NCBI RefSeq assembly: GCF_003589595.1
Contig: NW_020653852.1
Coordinates: 4,884,583 to 4,948,582 of the forward strand
Source of the DNA: Hyposmocoma kahamanoa
Taxonomy: Eukaryota; Arthropoda; Insecta; Lepidoptera; Cosmopterigidae
DNA: 64,000 nt
Reading direction: 5' to 3'
Positions 39,901 through 51,900 of the stretch are shown in pieces. Every line of letters starts with the position of its first letter. Within the stretch, counting starts at the first letter, position 1. A model generated the notes under the pieces. The model saw only the letters and a list, made by a program, of their open reading frames with translations, did not search any database and was not told the origin of the DNA. A program made the position numbers and the translations under genes.

Positions 39901-42900
39901 ACACACGGCATTTTCACACACGCAGATGACGCGCGTTTACGACGCCACAGACTTTGAGAACGTTTGCCACCAGCAAGGGCACTATTGATAATGTTAATCG
40001 TCATAATTGTTTAATAATTCAATGAATAATTGAATTGATATTAATATTTTGGTATTGACTTAGAAATCGATTCAGCTAAAATCTATTTCCAAACGATCGG
40101 TTACAAACGAAAAATTAAAAAAGAAGAAAAGAAATGGTCGTCTTCAAGCTTCTTGGTCGTCTTCAATAATCTATTTCCCTGTCGAAACTGACACTCGACG
40201 ACCTAGTGGCTGCCAGTAAGGAAATAGAAGTAGAAAATAGAGATAATCTATTTCCACATTTCAAATATAGTTTTATAAAATATGTAACTAGTTCCCTAAT
40301 GTTGTAACAAATGAGGGTTTTAAAAACATTGAAAAGTGCATTTCGCAGAGTAAGTGTTTTATTTGGGAATAAGAGGATTCTACATATTGGTATCAAAAGA
40401 CCAGTATATGGATGATATACAACCTCAAGTTCTTAGAAGACAGAGAATACTCAATAATGTACGACCAAATAATTCCCAAAGTTACAACAGGCAAGTTCAT
40501 TATAAGTGAGCGTGTTAGGGTCATCGCAGACCGAACTGTGCTAAAACTGACGCCAGAAGAAGCAAGCATGTCATGCTAGATGTGATCACATGAATCGCGC
40601 TAGTGTTGCGCCGGAGGATCACCGCCATTTTGTTACCTGAAATAAGATAAAATTATAATATGTTTTTTTTTTTAAATGTCATGTGACGGCACGAACAAAT
40701 CTTGTGCCTGATGGGTAAGCTACTCGCCTGTCCATAACAGTTGCAGTGCCACTCAGAGCTTTAAATCGCAAAGATCTGAGGCAATTACCTAGCAAAACCG
40801 GAACGCAGTAATGCTTACATTACTGCTTGGCGGCAGAAATAGGTAAAGTGAAGGAAAGTTTATAGATGCGACTGAATCACGTTCTCATGCGTAAAATATA
40901 CGACGTGTGTATAGTCTCTAATTGTAATAAATAGCTGTATCGGTAGTTGACTGTAGCCAAAGTAATGTCCAGTAATGTTATTACCAGAACCATGTACTTT
41001 ATGTTATACGTATAAGGAAATATAGTAGCAAAAGTAAGTTTAATGTTCACTGTCTTGTCGCCCTGGTTCACGGCAAATTCTTTGCAAATATTAGTATTTG
41101 ACTGTACCATACGGTCGCTATTCGATTGTCTTTGACACTAGATTGGAGGATTGTCTTGACTTTGGTTTGTTTATTCACTTGTAGAACAAAACTTATGTGG
41201 TTCACGCAAACAAATACGATCAGGCACAATCATTATTTTTATAATAAGACTTATGTCGCTTTCAGATGGTTTTAGGTAATGACATCCATGTGTAACGCGA
41301 TATGAAAGCATAGGAATGCCAAAACTGTAAGAGATCTGTGTGGCTTGTGCTTTTAAATTTCAACTGAGACACAAATATATCTTTATTTCATAGTCAAACA
41401 AATTACACTTGAAATAGTCATATTGATTAAACTCTAGTTCTTATTCGTAAGGCAAATTGCCAGTTTCTCCTGCGGAAACTGAACATGAACCTTTAGGGTT
41501 ACTCTTAGTAAATAAACATTTGTACACATTTATTATTTACAATATTTAAATCAAATATCACAGATCAAAAGGAGCTACAAGAGCCAAACGGATATTACCA
41601 AGAATTTTTGACATCAAAGTACACCGAAGTCATATAAGAAATAGTATAAAGTTTTGTTTCTCTATAGTTAAATCCGTAGCAGTAGAGCTCCTTGTGAAAG
41701 AGTTCGTCCAGGGAAGTACTGCCTCCTTACCTTTTTCTGCTGCCAAGCAGTAATGTCAGCATCTGTGTTTCGGTTTTGAAGGGTAAACTGGTGAAATTAC
41801 AGGCACCTGGGACTTGTCGACTTATGTCTCAGAGTGACGAGCGCAGTGGCAGTGCCCCTCAGATCTTTGCGGATAAAAGCTCTGCTATGGATGCAACTGT
41901 TATGGATAGGCGTGTAGCAAGTCATATGTCATAGCAAATTTTCCTCACTCGTAAATAGCAAATTTTGAATATGAACTGGAATCTTTTTATATAAATGTAA
42001 ACATTGCTTCTTAAATAAATTGTGACTTTTTGACACATACAGTTGATACGTTATGTCAGTTACTACTTTTCATAAAAAAATATTATAGTTGTAAATTGCT
42101 CTAACTGTACGTTTTGGCAAGGAAAATATTCTATTAATATCGGCGGCATTACCTCAAAGCAAAATACCGAATGCCATTAAACTGTGAAAGTAGCTGAAGT
42201 AAATCAACCTAGCTGTTTCTACATCTCAAAGTTCTCGTATTTATTTACACTTACAGCGGGTGCGAGTCGGGTTGGGAGCACGGCGGATGAAATTCCATGT
42301 ATTTATATGGATGACAACACGCCACGAGCGGGCGCGGGACTAATTGCGGCCTAATTTGCTTCTCGAAATGTGCCACGCAAGATAAAAAACGTTTCCGATA
42401 TCAGAGATAGACAGTACGTTTCACAAAAAAATTATTTGTGTCCGAGTTAACAGTATGTATTAGCTCGGTTTTTTTTTTGTTATGGCTTAAATTCAGACTT
42501 TTTGGCCATACTATTATATAAAATAATTTCCTCTGAACTTTCATTACGTCACCGACCCACACGGCGCTATTCAGCTTCTATTCACTCTGTTTAAGGCTTC
42601 TGTGATTTATTTTGATATAATAATACACCGAATATATTTCATTTAGTCATGTAAAATATAATCTCCAAAACTTTAAAATATCCTTAATTCCAGACTTTGC
42701 TGAATAGTAAACCCAAAACTAAATTTCACATATTTTCACAAACAAATTATTATTATAAATATTTAAAAAAGGTGTCGAACAGTGCTGCTTTTCGGCCACC
42801 GGCCCTATTACCTCACTACCTTAGTTTTTTATCTAATTTACAATACGTTTATAACATAATAACTATTCTCATATTGTAACATAATTACAGTCCTTTTAAC

Positions 42901-45900
42901 ATTGCCACAGTCGTCTAAAAACCTTTGTTTGATCTCGAAACAGTCCGCAATATCAAAAAGGGCCGACCTTCGGGCCTTTCTATAACACAAAGCAGCTTGT
43001 GATATGAATTTCTGTTATGCAAATATGCCTATAACATCTACATCTTTAAATATTTTACTTCAATATTTGCCTCAGTTAATGTAAACAAGGCCCGTTGCCT
43101 TTATTAAAAGGTGTAGGTTACAGTGTCCCGCCCTGGCATAGCCTAGCTGGGTATAATGGGTACACCCGCTCTACCAAATTTCCACTGTAAAGCGTCACTG
43201 TCTGCATTAAATGCTGTATTCAAGTATATAGCAATACTTACGATTTTGAGTTAATAAACTAAGGTAGCTCATATAATATCAGCTTGTAATGTATAGAATC
43301 TATATAACATGATAAAAGACCGTGGTGCTTCTCAAGCAGAGAAGATCGTGGGTGCGAATCCGGACATCTCTGAGATTTAATTTAAAATTCAATGGTGAAA
43401 AAACCTGCAATGCAATTTAATGGTGTATGTGGAGTACACAATCCGCGTGGGAACCCTAACCCTCCTGTTGTGAGAAAAGGCCTGTGTCCAGCAGTAGGAC
43501 CCCATATACGCTAATTAACTTTAAGCGACTTCGGAAAGAAGGAGGTTTTCCATTCGATTGTATTTTTTTAATGTATATTACACGATTACTGCAACATTTG
43601 TGAACCGATTTCAATGATTCTATTTTTGTTGGAAAAGAGTTACAAAGTGGGCAATCGTGGTCGGTGGACAATGGTGGTCATTCGTGTACCTCAAAAACTA
43701 TACGTGAGCTGGGAGCCAGATTCCCCGCAATGGCTTGGCCATTCATTCCCATCATCGCGGCGAACGATTCGTTCAGTGGTAGTCAAGCGTTGGAGCGAGA
43801 TAAACGTGTAAAGATATAGCTCCCCGTTGAACTAGTTCTCGAACGATATAAAATCGAAGGCATGTGACTCATTTCATTATGTACATTAGTGAAAGTTTTA
43901 TATATTATTACATATTGAAGCTGGCATTGAGGGACGTAATTTCCACTTATTTTGCACTTCTGAACTTTTTGATTACTTTTTTATTTATAGACAGATCATT
44001 TGTGGGTAATAGGAGTCAACTGAGAGTCAGGGAGACTCTGGCTTTAGGGTGGCTGGTATTTTTCCATTGAACCCCAACGTGTTCACTGAAGAAGACTTAG
44101 AAGCAGCTGAAATACTGCAATCTCAACCTGTTGTTTAGCAATCTCAATTAAATGACGGAAATGATGACCCAGAAGGAATTAGATGCATAATATTCAATGA
44201 ATTCGGACAAGACAAAGTGGTACTAGTGCACATTGCGTGTGCTTTGGGGCTCATACGAAATGCACAGTATGTGACTCCAGCAAGGGCTATGTTTGTGGTA
44301 TTTATTTAAGCCTAATTGCAAATAGATGACCATAATTGCCAACACATAAGGGCTATGGCGGTGAAAATGTAATTTTTTTTAAAGTTAATACTTTAAAAAA
44401 AATTTATTTTTTGATTTTAGTTTAATATGTCAATTTTATTATAAGGTGGTTGCAATAAATATGTTGTTTGTAATTAATTGTTATTATAATAATTGCTTAA
44501 GTGACTCCCATTAGCCCCTTTTCCCCTACTTCGGTAGTGGTCCCATTGAAATTTGAAAAAATACTGCACTTTTAAGGGTGGCAAATTAGGATATGAATCC
44601 GGTTTATTAGATTTCACCCACCGTTAACCGACTTCAATAAAATTTGACAAATTGATGTAATTCCAATAAAAATAAAATGTTATGATAGATGAGAGGAACT
44701 CCTGAACATTGTTCAGCTACCTTGTTTTTCGGTTCAAATGATATGATTAGTTTCGATGAGGACTTCTATCTGCTTTTCAGTTGTAGTTGAGGAGACCGCG
44801 GTAACGAATACAGCGATAGCGAATGAGCATCTTTTTGAAATTGGTATTTTTTTATATAATAAGGTTATAATTATTTGAAAGAAAGAAAATTGCTTATTAC
44901 ACAAGCATCGACACGCATATAAACAAAAAAAGAGAGAGACAATATAGAAAAAAAATAATTAAAAAGAATATTAAAACTGAGTCGCGAAATACTTTCACAG
45001 ATTTCTCATAGATGGCGCTACAGCTAAAAAGTCGTTGAGAACCAAATAAGATAAAAGATCCGACAAAAACAAGCACAGAGAAAAAATCGTGAGGTCCGCT
45101 GGTTCGTTGCGTAGCTTAGTTGGCATAGCGTCTGCCACGGTTTGCCAGCAGACGTCGGTTCGAATTCGGCCGAATCGAAGGAATTTTTTCAAAGTGGTCG
45201 ATCTTTATATTAATAATTATAACAAACTAGTGGAGCAATTTCACAAAAAATAATTGAATATCAATTCTATAAAAACTTTAATACTAAAAGTAGTATTTAT
45301 TAACCATTTTTTTTTAAACCGTGTCGTGGCGCTGATTTTCATCAAGCCCGGGGCGAGTGAACCTCTGACAGCAATAAATAAGTAAACAGATGTAAAAATA
45401 GTAAAAGGTACATAAAAAAAAACTATAAAAACACGTGAAATGCTTATAATATACAAATAACATTGTATCAATGACATAAAGTATTGTATGCAATCATTGA
45501 CTTACAATTATAAATCATTACATAATATCGGTTATTTATTTCAATGTAAACGAACTTAGGTATACATTACAATTAAAGTGTAAATTCTAGAAACTAAAAC
45601 TAGACTTAAATAAATAAAATTGGGTCACCGCGGCAAGGTGCCCAAAATGCTGGCAGCGTTCCCTCTTTGTGTAGCTATGCTAATAAATTGGGCAAGGTAG
45701 CTGCCGGCCCTTGGGTGTCCCTTATAGACTGTTTAGTCTATCTGTGTAATCTAGTCCCCACGGACCAAGGATTGCCTTCGAAGGGTGTGAATATATAGTC
45801 GGAGCCGAGATCCATGTACTTATCATTCTTAGTGGAGACAATAAATGATTTATTATTATTATTTAAACTTTCCGCCAGCTCAGCTGCGGAGCCAGCTCTC

Positions 45901-48900
45901 TTACTGATATGCTGGAAATGGGATGGGGCAAGTGTGTCGACACACGTGGCGTCCCACACCAGTGCCCGGCCCGTACTCCAAGGGATGAGTGTTATTCCAT
46001 ATCCGGGCGTTTGCCATCAGTTCGCGACATGCGGCTTGCCTCGAGCACAGCGAGCACGTTAACTGCGACTAGTCCCGGCGGATAACGTCGTGGTTATAAA
46101 CTTGAATTATAATATTGAGTTCTTAGGTTTTCGCGATTATTACACAAATGGAAATGAAACTATTTTTACGGATTTAAATCACGTATATTTGTTTTTTCAG
46201 ACAAACCGTCGTTTCGGGCCCTTTACAGGTCCCATGATCACAGTTGACGGGTCAACTGTGACCATGATAAATTCGGAAAAAAAATATCATTTTAAATTAT
46301 AATATTTTTATATAAATTTGAAATATGAAATGAAATGTCGCGTCCACGCGGACGATATAGGGGCTCGAAGCGGGGGTAACTTTCGGACAGGCAACTATCT
46401 GCTTGGTTGCGCATTATAGTTTATATAATATGGGTTGCCACTGTAAAAGGTAGAAATAATGTATAGAAATTAAAAAGTAACTAATGCATCAACACAACTT
46501 TACGAATTTTACCGCATTATACCTATTTACAGTACGCGCGATTATTTTGTCTATGTAAATAGGCCAATACCATTTGCATTCGAGGCTTTACCCTCGTCGA
46601 TTCAGATCAATGTTGCTGTTATCGTGAACCGAAAATCGAAATATCGAAATAGACACGAACTTTTACACGTGTTATTATGTTAAAGTAAATGAATTTCTTA
46701 TGCAAATTGACTGACTCACTATTTTAAATAATGAAGATGAATCCATAGACGAAGCGGTCAACATTTTTTTTAAACCGTGTCGTGGCGCTGATTTTTATCA
46801 AGCCCGGGGCGAGTGAACCTCTGACAGCAATAAATAAGTAAACAGATGTAAAAATAGTAAAATGTACATAAAAAAAACTATAAAAACACGTGAAATACTT
46901 ATAATATACAAATAACATTGTATCAATGACATAAAGTATTGTATGCAATCATTACATAATATCGGTTATTTATTTCAATGTAAACGAACTTAGGTATACA
47001 TTATAATTAAAGTAAAACATTTTACTCCAAACTTTTTAAATGTTTCACATTGTTATTACCTAAATACCATCCAAAAGTTAATGGTTACTACCCAGTTTGG
47101 TACAGTGCAGCCCTGGTCAAAATAATAAAAGAGAAATACAAAATGCACCTTAAGTGGAAAAGATTTGCCAACCCGCGTGATTACGACGAATTCTCTCTTC
47201 TGCGCTCTAGAAAACAGACCGTCCAAGCCCAGCGTTTTAGCCTTTTTATGAGAAATACCCAGAAATTAATTCGTTACACTCCGAAATACTTTTGGAAATA
47301 TGTTAAATCTAAAAAGGGTGGGTCTAACTACCCAAAAAACGTTCAGGCAAAATAACATAGAATACACGGACGGACACACCATTTGTACAGCGTTCAATAA
47401 TTTTTTTCAAAGCGTATTCATACATGCCTCACGTGATAATAACTATGTACCAAATTTAAGTTTCAACACGTACACTACTAATGAAATATTGTCATATACA
47501 GAAGTGACCGAGGAAATCGTATTCAAACTGTTATACTCATTTCATAAGAATAAGGGTGCCGGTTATGATATGATTCCGCCATTTTTCTTGTCATCTTGTG
47601 CCAAGAGCCTCGCACTGTCTCTCAGTCTTTTATTCCGCAAATCTCTAAAACACTGTGTTTTCCTGGTATTTGGAAAAACGCTCAAATCATCTTTACTACC
47701 GTATTTTTATTTACGTATTTAGATTACTACCGTCCAATCTCAATACTAAATTGTGTCATCAAAATATTTGAAAAATTAGTGTACAATCAGATCTATCCCT
47801 TAATTTCTAAAGGCATACCATACACTCAACATGGGTTCATCAGACGGCGCTCCACAGTCTCCAATTTAGCCTTGTTTTCAGATTACGTATTAAATCAAAT
47901 AAAGGGGGTCGGGCAAATCGACGTTATCTATACCGATTTCAAAAAGGCGTTCGACCGCAGAGACCATGACATCCTACTTTATAAATTGCAGGCCCTGGGA
48001 ATACATGGTGACTTACTGCGATGGGTACAATAATATTTATCAGATCGCTCTCAGGCTGTTGTGATTGGTGGGTACAAATCGGACTATATATCGGTACCTT
48101 CGGGGGTGCCCCAAGGATCGCATCTTGCGACTCTATTTTATAACGCCTATTTCTTCGACATCGCTTATTGTCTGATGACTTCTAAACACATTATGTACGC
48201 CGATGACAAAAAAGTATATATGAATATTCACTCAACAGCTATAAGTTTCACACGGAAGACAAATCCAATTTTATTTAATTATAATTTTAATGGCGTTGTA
48301 ATCAAAAGGGTTAGCATGATGCGTGATCTGGGAGTGTTCTTTGATAGAAAGATGCTTTTCACTGATCATGTGAAAAAATCGTACAGAGAGCTTACCGCGA
48401 CCTGGGTTTCGTAGTAAGAACGTGTAAGCCATTCAAATGCCCCTTAACCTTTAAGATGGTCTATTTTGCATACGTAGGATACTATGTTATCCTTGAGCAC
48501 GCAAGCCCCATGTGGTCCCCGTGCTATAAGGATTACATAGTCCTCGTAGAAAGGATTCAAAAAATGTTTATTAAACATTTATATTATAAATCCCATCTAA
48601 GGAATGATTTCTACTTGGATAGTTGTCGGTCTCATGGCCTCCTAACCCTCGAAGAGCGGCGTCAAATGTATGCCTTTTACGTAATATTCCTTCACAATCG
48701 GCTTGGCAACCCTGAATTAGTTGAGAACATTTACTTCAATGTAATAAATAATAAATTAAATATAAATTCTAAAAAATATAAAATTAATAATAAATTCAAA
48801 AACGCGGTATTCACGCGGATGGTTAGATTATTCAACGAAAAATTTAGTAACCTTGATTTATTTTTTGTTTCCAAAGCCAACTTTAAGTCGCAAATAAAAA

Positions 48901-51900
48901 ACCTTTTTCGCACAAACACAACACGTAGACAGATCACTTAACAGTTAACACCCTCATACCTACGGAAGCTACTCCCTAACCGCTCACGCGATGCGCTCAT
49001 CCCACCGCAAAATGGCGGCTATTTGGTTTGGCAAATTAGAAAAGGATTCAGTTTAAATACAAGTTTTTATAAATAAAAATTATTATTCTGCATTGCTAAA
49101 TAAATACCCTCCGTACTACAACAAAAACATCTCAAATAAAATGCAGTAATACACCGCAAATCCTGCACTTAAAAAGCACTAATGAAATTTTTGGTGTACT
49201 TGGGTAAATATGATAATATTCCGTTTGAGTGGTTCTAACGTTTACCATGAAATTACTCCTTAAAGTATAGTTTATAAATATTTATATTCAGGGTAAACAT
49301 AAAAAACGCTACTTAAGGTATGTTTTCAATAAATAAACACCGACATCACCAGCCCAAACAATAACACACACGAAGTTTAAGGAAATTAACATTCTTACAC
49401 TAGCCTCACAATAAATTTATGAAAATATAATTTATGTTAAAAGGAATAGTAATTTCTTTATGAAAAATAGTGACAGACATAACATTAATACGAGGAATAA
49501 AAATAAACTAGCTTTTCTTGATAGTCGTCTTCACAAAGTCAAACAATCATTTAAGGGGCAATGTATACGCTTCTATAACAAGATTCCGGTTGATATACAA
49601 AATTTGCCTTTCACGAGGTTTAAAACTATAGTGAAACAAAAACTTTATACTAAAGGTTATTATACAACTTCTGCGTACTTGGATGACAAAAATCCGTGGT
49701 AGTAACCCGTTTAGCTCATGGAGGTAGTCTCAATCTGATGTTTCAAATAAAAAAATATTGTAAATGTTATTTACAAAGAGCAACCCCTAGAGTTTCTTGC
49801 TCATTCTTCTCAGGGGAATCCGCCTTACGAATGAGCGGTAGAGTTTAACCATTGTGACGATTTCAAGTGTAATAATGCTTACCTATGAAATAAAGATTAT
49901 TTTGAATTTGAATTGAATTTGAATTGTCGTGAAGTATTTTTGAAGTTGTTTATTTTTTTAAATGACAGACCCAGGCATTAAAAACTTTATGGTTTGCTAG
50001 AGTAGTTACCGAAATAGCAATTAGTATTAGTTCTTTTACCTGTTATAACTTCGATATCCGATAAATCGGTATAAAATCATCACCGGCACCTCTAGGTGTG
50101 GTATGCGTCTACGGCTGCATGTATCGCGTGAGCGGCTAATTGTATTTACATTCCATTGTTATTATTATTTAGGATCTACGACCTAGGTAATGTATTGTAT
50201 TAGGTCGGGCAGAGTTTAGAGTTAAGACATATATTATATGTTATACACTACATTACATTGCACTGCACTACACTACACTGCAATACACTACACTACCTAT
50301 ATATATATACTAACACACAAACACTCTCGCTTCACAAGAATTGACACAGACACACAATTATTCATTTGTTTGGGCAAGACTTTCTTTTTTAAATTTTCTA
50401 ATTGTAAACTGTGGTTAACTTTAATTCGTTTTACTAAATTAGTATAATCCTGAATTGTAACTCTTGTCAATGTGAACTGTTGTTGACCCGAATAAAAAAA
50501 AGAAACCCTTTTGTACGCCAATTTGATTACTTCAAATTGTACGCTGATGTTGTGTAAGCATTTTTTATATTATTATATTTAATGTTAACGTGTATGCTAT
50601 ACAGGTGATAATAAAACTAAAGATAATATACATAAGTAAAACTTTCCAGGTAATTGAGTAAAACTTTCCAGAGGATTGCTGTGTAGGAAATTCTGCCTTG
50701 TTTGCGATAACTCTTTCAACTCTTCAATTTGTAACGCAACTTTGTTTGCTATGATTGAAAACGGTACAGCACTGGTAACCAGTGATTCTGAAATATGGGG
50801 ATAACAGGAAGAACTCAATCAATTGTCATTCAAATATCAATATTCAAAAATATTCGTAATATAGAAATTAAAATCTTTGATACCTGCCACCATAGGGAGT
50901 CGAACTGTCGCTCTCGTAATTAAAAAGCAACCATTCGCACACTGCTCTAAAAACATGTAATATTGAACTAAACGTGGGAAACAACATACTATGCTTAATA
51001 TACAAAACAAAAATTCTTTAACTAATCTAATTAAATATTTCATTAAATTTTCTAACTTTAACTAAAAGAGCTAAAGTTGGAAATTTTCATCGACGGTCGT
51101 AATCTGGGGCACCATGCCCAGGAGGCTGGCAACTTTTTCCTTTTGGATAGCTGAATTTATTCAGTCTGCCATAACCATGGGACCAGTTTGCTTGAAAATA
51201 CTAATATACGCTATTTAGATCCGAAAAATTATTTTATTTCCTAAAATACCAGCCTTTATGCCACTGGAGGCTTCAACGAAGCGAACTGAAAATTCTTTTC
51301 GAGTTGTTTTTCCTGCAGCCCCCGGGGAGCCACGATTTCCACTGCAATAGGAACAAAGGCTATTGCACTGGCTGACGTTAGCATAGTCCAGCTATATACG
51401 GTTCTTGTCTCCCCTGACACAGTGACCCACGCCACCAATGCTTACGCGAACTTTGAGGGGAGCCACAAAGTGGTATGTTCCAGAAATCCTCACTGGTGGG
51501 GTTCCTAAAGTTTGATTTAACCTTTTTCACTGAAATTATTAATTTCTATCTAAAGTTTCTACTATTATTTGTTTTTTTAAATTTGATACTTATAGTACGT
51601 GTGGCGCACTACAAGTTTCCGAAATGATGAAGGAAAAAATACTATAAATGGTCAGAAACGTAGTTTATGTTTCTCAAAATATTTTCCGTTAGCCTTAATG
51701 CACTTTTTCATATGAATGAACCAATTTTGAAAACATTTATGCCACTCCTCCGTGACAATCTCTGACACATATTTTTCGTACTCTTCGACAGCCTCTTCAG
51801 GTGATGAAAATAGTTAACTGCGTAACTGGTTCTTAATTTTTGGAAATAAATAAAAGTCACAAGTCACAAGTCAACGTTGTTCACCTTCAAAAAATCTCTG

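Noticed and set aside
40521..40636. Exon-7 copy as an alternative last exon of dpr12
   Set aside because: Wrong strand. Even if inverted, it needs a phase-1 donor whereas exon 4 ends in phase 0, so the frame would not match.
45305..47012. Direct repeats as LTRs of a small retrotransposon
   Set aside because: Ends are not TG/CA, no primer-binding site or target duplication is visible, and the interior is decayed non-LTR sequence.
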